Below, piece after piece: positions 8,191 through 16,599 of a DNA stretch of 47,421 nt. Every line of letters starts with the position of its first letter. The first letter of the stretch is position 1. The translations under genes and the position numbers were made by a program. The DNA is from SIG607 sp045605385 (GTDB lineage: Bacteria; Bacillota; Clostridia; Oscillospirales; Acutalibacteraceae): positions 1 through 47,421 of the forward strand of contig JAZUPW010000001.1 of the NCBI GenBank assembly GCA_045605385.1, given 5' to 3'. The notes under the pieces were generated by a model. It made no database searches, was not told the origin of the DNA, and was given only the letters and a program-made list of their open reading frames with translations.

Positions 8191-8223
8191 CCTTCGGTAA
8201 AAATATTTACCGGAGGTTTTTTT
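8191..8223 (+). terminator. terminator-like hairpin that also buries the bile salt hydrolase Shine-Dalgarno
   Basis: The 11-nt arm at 8191-8201 pairs with 8206-8216 (one U-G pair, four-base loop), followed by seven T and then directly by the ATG at 8224. The 3' arm is TTTACCGGAGG, so the GGAGG ribosome binding site of the next gene is fully inside the stem. The structure can end mgsA transcription and can hide the next gene's ribosome binding site. Confidence 0.7.
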
Positions 8224-9198
8224 ATGTGCACAGCAATAACACTTAACACAGATAGTCTTTATTTTGGCAGAACACTTGATTTAGATGTAGACTACAAAAG
8301 CCAGATTGTTATTACACCGCGAAATTTCGGTTTTAAATTCAAAAGCGGTGAAACGGTAAATAGTCACTATGCAATAATAGGAATGGCAGCAGTAAGCGAA
8401 AATTATCCGCTATATTTTGATGCCGCTAACGAAAAAGGACTTTGTATTGCAGGACTTAATTTCAGCGAAGATGCCGTTTTTGAAAAGCCGAATAATAATA
8501 AAAACGAAATTGCGCCCTTTGAACTTATTCCCTATTTACTTTGCACCTGCAAGAACACTTATGAAGCAAAAGAAAAACTAAAGGATAAACAAATAGCAGA
8601 AATACCATTTAATAAACAACTTGGCTGCGCTAAACTTCATTGGATAATAAGTGACAAGAGGGACAGTATTGTTATAGAATCCACAAAAAACGGTATGAAA
8701 ATTCAAAGCAACCCAACAGGCATTCTTACCAACAGTCCACCTTTGGATTATCATTTATACAACCTTAACAACTACCTTAATTTAACAAGCGAAACGCCAC
8801 GCAACAGTTTTTCAAACAGTTTAGAATTAAGAGCGTATTCAAACGGTTTAGGAGCAATTGGTATGCCGGGTGATTATTCTTCCCCCTCGCGTTTTATAAG
8901 GGCGGTATTCACCAAATATAACACCGTATGCGAAAAAAACGAAAAAGACAGCGTAAGGCGTTTTTTTGAAATACTTTCAACGGTAGAAATTCCCAAAGGT
9001 TTGGTAAAAACCAAAAGTGAAACCCTGCACTACACACTTTACAGCAGTTGTATAAACACAGAAAACGGTATTTATTATTATAAACTCAGCCATAACAGAA
9101 ACACAAACGCGGTTAGTTTATTTAAAGAAAACCTTGACTTAAACACTTTAATTTGTTACCCTTTAATTAACGAAACTTTATTTAACTTTATAAATTAA
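8224..9198 (+). CDS. bile salt hydrolase (choloylglycine hydrolase family)
   Basis: 324 residues, the normal length of conjugated bile acid hydrolases. After removal of Met1 the nucleophile is Cys2 (MCTAIT). The other active-site residues line up with the Clostridium perfringens enzyme with a small offset: Arg16 and Asp19 (FGRTLDLD), Asn79 in AGLNF, Asn169 in ILTNSP, and Arg222 in SRFIR. Asn at the AGLNF position, rather than Tyr, favours bile salt hydrolase over penicillin V acylase. It would release glycine or taurine from conjugated bile acids; no signal peptide is present, so it acts in the cytoplasm. It is followed after 13 bp by a phosphatase gene. Specificity for glyco- or tauro-conjugates cannot be told. 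Confidence 0.9.
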   Translation: MCTAITLNTDSLYFGRTLDLDVDYKSQIVITPRNFGFKFKSGETVNSHYAIIGMAAVSENYPLYFDAANEKGLCIAGLNFSEDAVFEKPNNNKNEIAPFELIPYLLCTCKNTYEAKEKLKDKQIAEIPFNKQLGCAKLHWIISDKRDSIVIESTKNGMKIQSNPTGILTNSPPLDYHLYNLNNYLNLTSETPRNSFSNSLELRAYSNGLGAIGMPGDYSSPSRFIRAVFTKYNTVCEKNEKDSVRRFFEILSTVEIPKGLVKTKSETLHYTLYSSCINTENGIYYYKLSHNRNTNAVSLFKENLDLNTLICYPLINETLFNFIN

Positions 9199-9211
9199 AG
9201 GACTGAAACAA

Positions 9212-9673
9212 ATGAAAAAAATAATGTTTGTATGCCACGGGAATATTTGCCGTTCGCCTATGGCGGAGTTTGTATTTAAGGACCTTTTAAAAAAACAAGG
9301 TCTGGAAGATAGGTTTTTGGTTAAATCTTGTGCTACAAACAGTGAAGAAATATGGAATGGCATAGGAAATCCCATTTATCCTCCCGCAAAAAAGGAACTA
9401 AACAAGCACGGTATAAGTTGCGATAACAAACGCGCCGTTTTGCTTACAAAAGAAGATTACGAAAATTATGATTTATTCATTTGTATGGACAACAACAATG
9501 TAAGAAATGCCGAAAGGATTTTCGGCGGTGATAAAAACGGCAAGTTACATAAACTTCTTGAATATTGCGGTGAAACGGCTGATGTATCTGACCCTTGGTA
9601 CACAAGGCAATTTGATATTTGCTACAACGATATACTAAAAGGCTGTAACGCTTTATTAGAGGCTTTGAAGTAA
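9212..9673 (+). CDS. low-molecular-weight protein-tyrosine phosphatase
   Basis: 153 residues. The P-loop CHGNICRSPM (CX5R(S/T), residues 9-16) is at the extreme N-terminus and the general-acid DPWY loop is near residue 129, as in the family. These enzymes remove phosphate from protein tyrosine (or arginine) or small substrates. AAAGGACTG precedes the ATG. It lies 13 bp after the bile salt hydrolase gene and 1 bp before an AraC gene, so all three may share a transcript. Confidence 0.92.
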   Translation: MKKIMFVCHGNICRSPMAEFVFKDLLKKQGLEDRFLVKSCATNSEEIWNGIGNPIYPPAKKELNKHGISCDNKRAVLLTKEDYENYDLFICMDNNNVRNAERIFGGDKNGKLHKLLEYCGETADVSDPWYTRQFDICYNDILKGCNALLEALK

Positions 9674-9674
9674 T

Positions 9675-10628
9675 ATGATAAACGAAACAATATTAAACAA
9701 ACTTTCTGCTATTACCGAAGAAGAAAAAGAATATTTAAACGGCAGAAATACAATAAACCGTGAACGTTATATGGAAGCCGACCCTGATTTAATTACAGGC
9801 AAAAAACTTTTAAAACCGGGTAAACCAATTACTATCCGCCCTCACCCACGATTTGTTCATTTTCCCGAACACTACCACGATTTCATTGAAATGGTGTATA
9901 TGTGCAAAGGCGAAACCAAGCACATTATTAACGGAAATGAACTTACGCTTAAACAGGGAGATTTATTACTTTTATCACAATACAGCCATCAGGAAATTTT
10001 TCCTGCAAGTAAAGATGATATAATGGTTAACTTTATTATCAAACCCGAATTTTTAAGCGATACTTTAAGTTATTTAGGCAATGAAGATACTCCTCTTAAA
10101 CAGTTTTTGGTTTCTTGCCTTTGCGGCGAAAACCCTTCGGGGTATTTGTATTTCGATATTTCTGCCGTTGCCCCAATTCAAAATCTTATAGAAAACCTGC
10201 TTTATTCTTTAATAAGTGATTCAAACCACCGACAAAGCATTAATTCGCTTACATTTTCTTTACTGTTTATGCAGTTGCTTGAGCATACCGATAAACTTTT
10301 AGTTAGCGAAAAGGAACAAGAAGTAACCGTAAAAGTTCTACGTTACATAGAAGAAAACTACGTTAACGGAAGCCTTAATACTATTGCCGAATTGCTTCAT
10401 TACGACACTGCTTGGCTTTCGCGCGAAATTAAAAGACGCACAGGAAAAACTTACACGGAACACTTACAGGAAAAACGGCTTTCACAAACCGCATTTTTAC
10501 TTAAAAACACCGATCTTAATGTTTCTGATATTGCAGTTTCGGTGGGATATGAAAACATAAGTTATTTCCACCGAATATTCTTCAGTAAATTCGGTATGTC
10601 ACCAAGGCAATACCGTATGTGCAAATAA
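9675..10628 (+). CDS. AraC family regulator, probable rhamnose-operon regulator
   Basis: 317 residues. The N-terminal region is a cupin with FPEHYHDFIEMVYMCKG (metal-type or sugar-binding cupin motif, about residues 65-81) and KQGDLLLLSQYSHQEI. The C-terminal AraC domain has two HTHs (LNTIAELLHYDTAWLSREIKRR and LNVSDIAVSVGYENISYFHRIF, then KFGMSPRQYR). It directly precedes rhaB by 79 bp on the same strand, which makes it the likely rhamnose sensor, RhaR/RhaS-like in role; this is inferred from position. It could also act on bsh because it is in the same run of genes. Confidence 0.85.
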   Translation: MINETILNKLSAITEEEKEYLNGRNTINRERYMEADPDLITGKKLLKPGKPITIRPHPRFVHFPEHYHDFIEMVYMCKGETKHIINGNELTLKQGDLLLLSQYSHQEIFPASKDDIMVNFIIKPEFLSDTLSYLGNEDTPLKQFLVSCLCGENPSGYLYFDISAVAPIQNLIENLLYSLISDSNHRQSINSLTFSLLFMQLLEHTDKLLVSEKEQEVTVKVLRYIEENYVNGSLNTIAELLHYDTAWLSREIKRRTGKTYTEHLQEKRLSQTAFLLKNTDLNVSDIAVSVGYENISYFHRIFFSKFGMSPRQYRMCK

Positions 10629-10707
10629 GGACACTTTTTTAAAAAATTAAAGACCTATAAAAACGCCTTTCTTTTTGCTAAAATGTAAGTTAAGGAAGGT
10701 GTTTTTT

Positions 10708-12009
10708 ATGCTTAATTTTCTTGCAATAGATATAGGCGCTTCTTCGGGACGTCACATTGTGGGCACATATAACGGAAGTGAAATAACCACAACCGAAGTT
10801 TACCGTTTTAAAAACGGTGTAGAAGAGCAAAACGGACATCTTATATGGAATATACAGTTATTACTTGAAAACATTATTGAAGGCATTAAACAAGCCTTCA
10901 AACAATTTCCCGATATAAAAAGTCTTTCGGTTGACACCTGGGGTGTTGACTACGTACTTTTAAAAGATAATGAAGAAGTTCTTCCCTGTTATGCTTACCG
11001 CGATACAAGAACCGAAAAAGCCATAAACGAAGTACACTCTTTAATGCCGTTTGGCGAATTGTATAAAAGAACGGGATGTCAGTTCCAGCCGTTTACAACC
11101 GTTTATCAGTTATATGACGATAAGTTAAACGGCCGTTTAGAGGGCGTAACCGATTTCCTTATGCTTCCCGAATATTTTATGTATAAGTTAACAGGCGTTA
11201 AGGCAAAAGAATTTACCGAAGCCACCACAACGGGTCTTATTAATGCCCAAAGCGGAAAGTTTGACACCGAAATTATAAAAACTTTAGGTTTTAATACCGC
11301 TCTTTTCGGTGAAACAAAATCTTCGGGATATATATTAGGTGACCTATTACCCGAAATACAGTTAAAAGTGGGCGGAAACTGTAAAGTTGTATTTTGTGCA
11401 ACCCACGATACAGGTTCGGCTGTTGAAGGAATACCTATGGTTGGGAATCAGCCCTATATTTCGTCGGGAACGTGGTCACTTTTAGGCGTTAAGACAAATA
11501 AACCTATAACCACAAAAGAAAGTGAAAAAGCAAACTATTCCAATGAGGGCGGCGTTGGTTACAACCGCTACCAGAAAAATATTATGGGAATGTGGCTTAT
11601 TAACAGGCTTAAGGATGAATTATGCCCCGAACTTTCTTTCACTGAAATAGTTGAAGCAGCAAAGATAAGCAGTTGCGAAATAACGGTAGATGCTAACGAT
11701 GAAGCCTTTCTCTCGCCAAAGAGTATGAAAGAAGCCTTTGACTGCAAAACAAATAATTCATTAAAAACCGTAGGCGATTATTTTTGCTGTGCTTACACTT
11801 CTTTGGCAAAAAGTTATAAAACAGCCTTAGAAGAACTTGAAGCAAACACAAAAATGAAATTTGATAAGTTGTATATTGTTGGCGGCGGCGCTAAAAATGA
11901 GTTTTTAAATAAACTTACCGAAAAACACACGGGCAAACAAGTTATTGCTTTGCCTATAGAGGCAACCGCCCTTGGTAATTTAAAATCACAAACGGAGGCA
12001 GATTTATGA
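10708..12009 (+). CDS. rhaB: rhamnulokinase
   Basis: FGGY-family kinase. The start is the ATG 7 nt after AAGGAAGGT; an in-frame upstream extension to 10675 is unlikely. N-terminal FLAIDIGASSGRHIVG is the ATPase phosphate-1 motif with the RhaB-type SSGR, and SVDTWGVDYVLL, DTGSAVEGIPM and VGGGAKNEFLNKL are further RhaB hallmarks. It phosphorylates L-rhamnulose at C1. The protein is 433 residues and ends soon after PIEATALGNL, about 35-50 residues shorter than most rhamnulokinases, and its last codons contain the GGAGG used by rhaA, whose ATG overlaps its stop. Whether it is naturally short or recently truncated is unclear. Confidence 0.92.
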   Translation: MLNFLAIDIGASSGRHIVGTYNGSEITTTEVYRFKNGVEEQNGHLIWNIQLLLENIIEGIKQAFKQFPDIKSLSVDTWGVDYVLLKDNEEVLPCYAYRDTRTEKAINEVHSLMPFGELYKRTGCQFQPFTTVYQLYDDKLNGRLEGVTDFLMLPEYFMYKLTGVKAKEFTEATTTGLINAQSGKFDTEIIKTLGFNTALFGETKSSGYILGDLLPEIQLKVGGNCKVVFCATHDTGSAVEGIPMVGNQPYISSGTWSLLGVKTNKPITTKESEKANYSNEGGVGYNRYQKNIMGMWLINRLKDELCPELSFTEIVEAAKISSCEITVDANDEAFLSPKSMKEAFDCKTNNSLKTVGDYFCCAYTSLAKSYKTALEELEANTKMKFDKLYIVGGGAKNEFLNKLTEKHTGKQVIALPIEATALGNLKSQTEADL

Positions 12010-13256
12010 GTTATAATGAAGCAAAAGAAAAATATAATGCGCTTGGCATAAATACCGAAGCCGCAATAGAAAAATTAATGGAAGTTCCCGTATCCCTTCA
12101 CTGTTGGCAAGGCGATGACGTAAGCGGTTTTGAAAATACGGACTCTGCTCTTTCAGGCGGTATTCAGACAACAGGCAATTACATAGGAAAAGCACGGAAC
12201 TACAAAGAACTTATGGCAGATATTGATAAGGTTATTGAACTTGTTCCGGGTAAAGTTAAACTTAACCTCCACGCTTGTTATGCTATTTTTGATAACGAAA
12301 ACGGCGGATTTGTTGACCGTGATAAGTTAGAACCGAAGCACTTTAAAAAGTGGGTTGATTTTTGCAAAGAAAGAAATATCGGCTGTGATTTTAACCCCAC
12401 CTTCTTTTCCCATGAAAAATGCGACCCTCTTACCCTTTCAAGTCCTAATGAAGATACAAGAAAATTCTGGGTAGAACACGGAAAAAGATGTATTGAAATA
12501 TCTTCTTACCTTGCAGAAGAACTGAATACGCCCTGTGTTATGAATATTTGGACGGGTGACGGTTATAAGGACATACCTGCCGACCGAATTGGCCCAAGAC
12601 TTCGCTATAAAAAGTCTTTCGATGAAATTCTTTCGGTACCCTTTGACAAAGAAAAAGTTTATCCTTGCGCCGAAAGTAAAGTGTTTGGAATTGGTGTTGA
12701 AAGTTACACCGTTGGAAGCGCCGAATGGTGCCTTAAATACGCGTCGGGCAGAGATGACTGTATATGCCTTTTAGATAACGGGCATTACCACCCAACCGAA
12801 CTTGTTTCCGATAAAATTTCTTCAATCCTTTGCTTTGATAAAAAAATGGCTTTACATATAACACGCGGTGTTCGTTGGGATTCAGACCACGTTGTTCTTT
12901 TTGATGACGAAACCAAAGAAATATGCAAAGAAATTGTTCGTTGCGGTATTGATAACGTGTTTATTGCGCTTGACTATTTTGATGCTTCAATAAACCGTAT
13001 TGCCGCTTGGGTAACGGGTTTCCGTAATGTTCAAAAAGCGCTGTTATTTGCTTTGTTACAACCAAATAATGTATTAAAAGAGCATCAGAACAAAAGCGAA
13101 TTTACCGAACTTCTTATTAAAAGCGAAGAATTAAAAACACTTCCGTTTGGCGAAGTTTGGGAAGAATACTGCCGCCGCCAGAACAAACCGCTTGACAATG
13201 AATGGTTACAGTTTGTAAAGGCTTACGAAAACGAAATACTAATAAAAAGAGGTTAA
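12006..13256 (+). CDS. rhaA: L-rhamnose isomerase
   Basis: 416 residues, the usual RhaA length. Recognisable blocks are VSLHCWQGDDVSGFE near the N-terminus, KVKLNLHACYAIFD, IGCDFNPTFFSH, DNGHYHPTE and HITRGVRWDSDHVV, which include the metal-binding Glu, Asp and His positions of the TIM barrel. It converts L-rhamnose to L-rhamnulose in the cytoplasm. The ATG overlaps the rhaB stop by 4 bp (ATGA), so the genes are translationally coupled, and rhaD follows after 5 bp. Confidence 0.97.
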   Translation: MSYNEAKEKYNALGINTEAAIEKLMEVPVSLHCWQGDDVSGFENTDSALSGGIQTTGNYIGKARNYKELMADIDKVIELVPGKVKLNLHACYAIFDNENGGFVDRDKLEPKHFKKWVDFCKERNIGCDFNPTFFSHEKCDPLTLSSPNEDTRKFWVEHGKRCIEISSYLAEELNTPCVMNIWTGDGYKDIPADRIGPRLRYKKSFDEILSVPFDKEKVYPCAESKVFGIGVESYTVGSAEWCLKYASGRDDCICLLDNGHYHPTELVSDKISSILCFDKKMALHITRGVRWDSDHVVLFDDETKEICKEIVRCGIDNVFIALDYFDASINRIAAWVTGFRNVQKALLFALLQPNNVLKEHQNKSEFTELLIKSEELKTLPFGEVWEEYCRRQNKPLDNEWLQFVKAYENEILIKRG

Positions 13257-13261
13257 CTGAA

Positions 13262-14077
13262 ATGAAAGATATATTAACAGCACCGTTTGTAGAAGAAATG
13301 AAAAAGACCACAGCCAATATGTACAGGCTTGGTTGGGACGAAAGAAACGGCGGTAATATAAGTTATATGCTTGAAGAAAAAGAGGTAGAAAAATACCTTG
13401 ATATTACCAACGTTTTACGTACAATTGATTTAGGTTTTGACGCTTCTGCAATTGTTGGCAAAATTTTTATTGTAACGGGAACAGGAAAATATTTTAAAAA
13501 CGTTATGGATGACCCCGAAAACAATTTGGGTATTATAAGAATTGCCGAAAACGGCACTACTGCCGAACTTCTTTGGGGATATAAAGACGGCGGAAAGTTC
13601 ACTTCGGAACTTCCTGCACATCTTATGAGCCATATTGCAAGACTAAGTGTTGACCCCGAAAACCGTGTAATAATGCACAGCCACCCTACCAACACACTTG
13701 CTATGAATTACGTACACGAACTTGATGAAAAGAAATTCACACACACCCTTTGGGAAATGTGTACCGAATGTATTGTTGTATTCCCCGACGGCATCGGCGT
13801 TCTGCCTTGGATGCTTTGCGGCACTAACACCATTGGTGAGGCAACTGCAGAAAAAATGAAAGAATTCAGACTTGTTGTTTGGGGTATGCACGGCATATAC
13901 GGCGCAGGCAAAACAATGGACGAAACCTTTGGTCTTATTGAAACGGTTGAAAAAGCAGCGCAGATTTATATGCTTACGGCACATTTGCCAAGAGTAAACA
14001 CAATTAAAGACAGCGAAATGCAACAGTTGGCAGAATTCTTTGGCGTTAAATACAGAAAAGACTTTTTAGACCTATAA
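13262..14077 (+). CDS. rhaD: rhamnulose-1-phosphate aldolase
   Basis: 271 residues, as in E. coli RhaD. The class II/AraD-type aldolase markers are the HSHPTNT metal-binding pair near residue 138-144, the earlier RLGWDERNGGNISYM substrate region, and GMHGIYGAGKTMDETFG with the third His. It cleaves L-rhamnulose-1-phosphate to DHAP and L-lactaldehyde. The chosen ATG lies after the rhaA stop; an upstream frame extension into rhaA is not supported. Last gene of rhaBAD, closed by a terminator. Confidence 0.96.
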   Translation: MKDILTAPFVEEMKKTTANMYRLGWDERNGGNISYMLEEKEVEKYLDITNVLRTIDLGFDASAIVGKIFIVTGTGKYFKNVMDDPENNLGIIRIAENGTTAELLWGYKDGGKFTSELPAHLMSHIARLSVDPENRVIMHSHPTNTLAMNYVHELDEKKFTHTLWEMCTECIVVFPDGIGVLPWMLCGTNTIGEATAEKMKEFRLVVWGMHGIYGAGKTMDETFGLIETVEKAAQIYMLTAHLPRVNTIKDSEMQQLAEFFGVKYRKDFLDL

Positions 14078-14090
14078 AAACATTATATAA

Positions 14091-14130
14091 ACAAACAAGC
14101 GGCGGTATTAAACCGTCGCTTGTTTGTTTT
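14091..14130 (+). terminator. intrinsic terminator after rhaD
   Basis: ACAAACAAGCGGCGGT at 14091-14106 pairs with the reverse-complementary ACCGTCGCTTGTTTGT (one G-U pair), and a TTTT run follows. Confidence 0.8.
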
Positions 14131-14159
14131 GGGGTAGTATAAAGGAGTAATAATTAAAA

Positions 14160-15257
14160 CTATTTTGTGTACTTACTTACTATTGATTTTAATTCATCCC
14201 AGTTGTTTTCCATTTCCTTAACAAGTTTAAGTTGTGTACGGCAACGAACAAGGTTGTGCTCTGCATAAGCGGTTTTGAAATAAGTATCGCCCTGTAAATA
14301 ATCGGTAAGGAAACGCATACCGCATTCAATAGTCATCATTTTAGCGCCTTCGGGAAGCAACATAATTTCGCTATTCTTTAAAAGTCCGCCTGCGGCTGTA
14401 ACAAAACCTTCAGCATAGGCAGCAAAAAGTTCAACATCAAGATTAACCTTGCTTAAATCTTTTTCATCTTCTGCCGCAGTACTTGCACCGAAACGAATAG
14501 AATCACCGAAATCATTAACCGAAAATCCGGGCATAATAGTATCAAGGTCAATAACACAAAGCGCTGTTCTCTTTTCGCTGTCTAACATAACGTTATTGCT
14601 TTTAGTATCGTTATGGGTAACACGAAGAGGAAGTTCGCCCGCCTTATTTGCATTAACAAGAATGCTGTAAAATTCGGCTCTTTCCTTAATAAATTCTATT
14701 TCTTCTTTTACGCCTTCTGCACGGTTGCAAATATCTTCATCAACAGCCTTTAAGAAGTTTTCGTAACGCTTTGGTGTATTGTGGAAATCCTTAATAATTT
14801 CCTTAATTTTCTCAACGGGAAAATCGTTAAGGCGCTTAACAAAATCACCGAAAGCAACAGCGCACTGATAAAAATCTTCCTTAGATTCAGGGCGTTCAAG
14901 ACAAAGGGAATCTTCAATAAATTCATAAAGACGCCAACAAAGGCCGTCTTCATCACGGTAATATGTTCCGCCTTTTTTAAGCGGTACTAATGTCATAACA
15001 CTTCTTTTATCGGTTGCATCTTTCTTCAAGAACTCGGTAACGTAATAAATGTTAGACATTACGGCATCAATATCGGGGAAAACGTTAGTGTTAACCCTTT
15101 GTAAAATATAGCGGAATTTTTCAAAACCTTTTCGGCATATAACAACAAAAGTATCGTTAATATGACCGTTGCCGTAAGGTTCAAGACCTACAGGCATTCC
15201 TATGTAGTCAAACTGTTTTAAAGCATTTATGGATTGTTCAAGTGTAATAAGTGCCAT
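14160..15257 (-). CDS. nahK: N-acetylhexosamine 1-kinase-like phosphotransferase
   Basis: 365 residues from the ATG of MALITLEQ; a longer frame to 15347 exists but has no supporting start. It has the aminoglycoside-phosphotransferase fold: LEPYGNGHINDTFVV near the N-terminus, RYILQRVNTNVFPD, the catalytic loop RVTHNDTKSNNVMLD with Asp and Asn, and VIDLDTIMPGFSVNDFGDSIRFGAST. Those blocks closely match bifidobacterial NahK (LnpB), which phosphorylates GlcNAc or GalNAc at C1. A lacto-N-biose phosphorylase is not in the window. It is the last gene of a minus-strand cluster, 123 bp after the previous gene. Substrate assignment is by family resemblance. Confidence 0.8.
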   Translation of the reverse strand: MALITLEQSINALKQFDYIGMPVGLEPYGNGHINDTFVVICRKGFEKFRYILQRVNTNVFPDIDAVMSNIYYVTEFLKKDATDKRSVMTLVPLKKGGTYYRDEDGLCWRLYEFIEDSLCLERPESKEDFYQCAVAFGDFVKRLNDFPVEKIKEIIKDFHNTPKRYENFLKAVDEDICNRAEGVKEEIEFIKERAEFYSILVNANKAGELPLRVTHNDTKSNNVMLDSEKRTALCVIDLDTIMPGFSVNDFGDSIRFGASTAAEDEKDLSKVNLDVELFAAYAEGFVTAAGGLLKNSEIMLLPEGAKMMTIECGMRFLTDYLQGDTYFKTAYAEHNLVRCRTQLKLVKEMENNWDELKSIVSKYTK

Positions 15258-15380
15258 AAAAAATCCCCCTAAAAAATATACTCCATTTGTATTACAAAAG
15301 GAGTATATCATATCTAAAAGTATAATTAAATAGGAAATTAGCCACAAAAAGTATAATATCAGACATTTTTGTACAATGAT

Positions 15381-16538
15381 TTATAATTCTATACTGTTCT
15401 TCAAAACGCCGTAACCCCAATATAGTTTTTCACCTGCTAAAGCACGGTCTAAGAAACGCTTTTGAAAATCGTTTTTAGGAACAAGATTTTCAAGAGGCTG
15501 AGGCTTTACCACGAAAATATGTTCAAAAATCGAATGGTTTTTATTGTCCTCAGCACTTATAACATCAAACAACTCTGCAAAGCCACGCATATTAGAGCCA
15601 ACACCTAGCATATCACGTATTCCCATATCAATAAACCAGGTTTTGCAAACAAAAGCCTTAATACCTTCAAAATTTTCGTTTAAAATTCTTTTTGCTTCTC
15701 TGAGCGACTCATAAACAAGCTCGGAAGTAAGCTTAGGACCTGCAGGAATGTGAATTGTTACAACGGTATCCTTGGGTGATAAAATCTTTTTATATACCGT
15801 TAAATCAATTTCTGTAGGTTCTTTGCAAAGAACACCCATATCATCAAAAACGTTTGCCTTAAGTATGCCGTCCTTTTGCTCATAAACAGGTGTAAAGCCT
15901 TCCTCTGCAATATGCCCCTCTTCATCATATTTTTTTGCCTTTGTAGCAACAAAAATTCTTTCACCGTTATCGTTTTCGTAAAGTTCACAAAAATCATTAA
16001 ACTCAGTTAATTGATAAGTAAGCCGTCCTATTGCAAGACCAAACGGTTTTGCGTACATATAAAGGAATGGCGCAAGTTTTATAAGTCCGTAGGTGTTATA
16101 ACTAACAACATTAAGGTCAGCAAGGTATTTATATCTTCCAAAATATGCCTTAAAGATAGCATCACTAAGATTTCTTTGCTTAACCCATTCCCTTAAGTTT
16201 TCTGCCGCGGCAAGATAAACACATCCCTTTATCATACCCGGATACTTTTCTTCCCAAACTGCAGGGAGTTTCCAGTTGTCAAGTTGCCAGATATTTATAT
16301 GAAAATCTTCATTTGTTTTAAACTGAATGTAATAATAAAGCCACATAAAACGCTTTATATCTTCATCGGCAACCGAAATAAACTCTATAATTTCACGCTT
16401 ATTTTCTTCTTCAAGTTCGCCTTCATTGGCAAGTGCCGAAAGGTGCTCGATTGAAAAAAATTCGCTATTATAACTTTGCATTGCACTTTCGTAGTATTTT
16501 TCGTATAGCGGATGGGTTATTCCAAAATTTTCAAACAT
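15381..16538 (-). CDS. NAT_N/GNAT_C-like acyltransferase domain protein
   Basis: 385 residues; the start is the ATG after a GGGGGAGAAA run, not the upstream in-frame Met at 16589. I recognise the overall two-part layout of the N-acyltransferase-like proteins with an N-terminal NAT_N-type helical domain (about 1-150) and a C-terminal GNAT-like domain (about 225-385: VVTIHIPAGPKLTSELVYESL, AFVCKTWFID), as annotated in Lachnospiraceae and other Firmicutes. Substrate unknown. It lies between the DUF4832-like protein and the NahK-like kinase on the same strand, so a role in amino sugar or glycan metabolism is possible but unproven. Confidence 0.6.
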   Translation of the reverse strand: MFENFGITHPLYEKYYESAMQSYNSEFFSIEHLSALANEGELEEENKREIIEFISVADEDIKRFMWLYYYIQFKTNEDFHINIWQLDNWKLPAVWEEKYPGMIKGCVYLAAAENLREWVKQRNLSDAIFKAYFGRYKYLADLNVVSYNTYGLIKLAPFLYMYAKPFGLAIGRLTYQLTEFNDFCELYENDNGERIFVATKAKKYDEEGHIAEEGFTPVYEQKDGILKANVFDDMGVLCKEPTEIDLTVYKKILSPKDTVVTIHIPAGPKLTSELVYESLREAKRILNENFEGIKAFVCKTWFIDMGIRDMLGVGSNMRGFAELFDVISAEDNKNHSIFEHIFVVKPQPLENLVPKNDFQKRFLDRALAGEKLYWGYGVLKNSIEL

Positions 16539-16599
16539 AGTTTCTCCCCCTTTTGGCTTAATATTAAAATGATTATTAATGTATGTCAACCTAAACTTT

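Noticed and set aside
13363..14023. Minus-strand frames opposite rhaD
   Set aside because: Antisense shadows of a gene with clear catalytic motifs.
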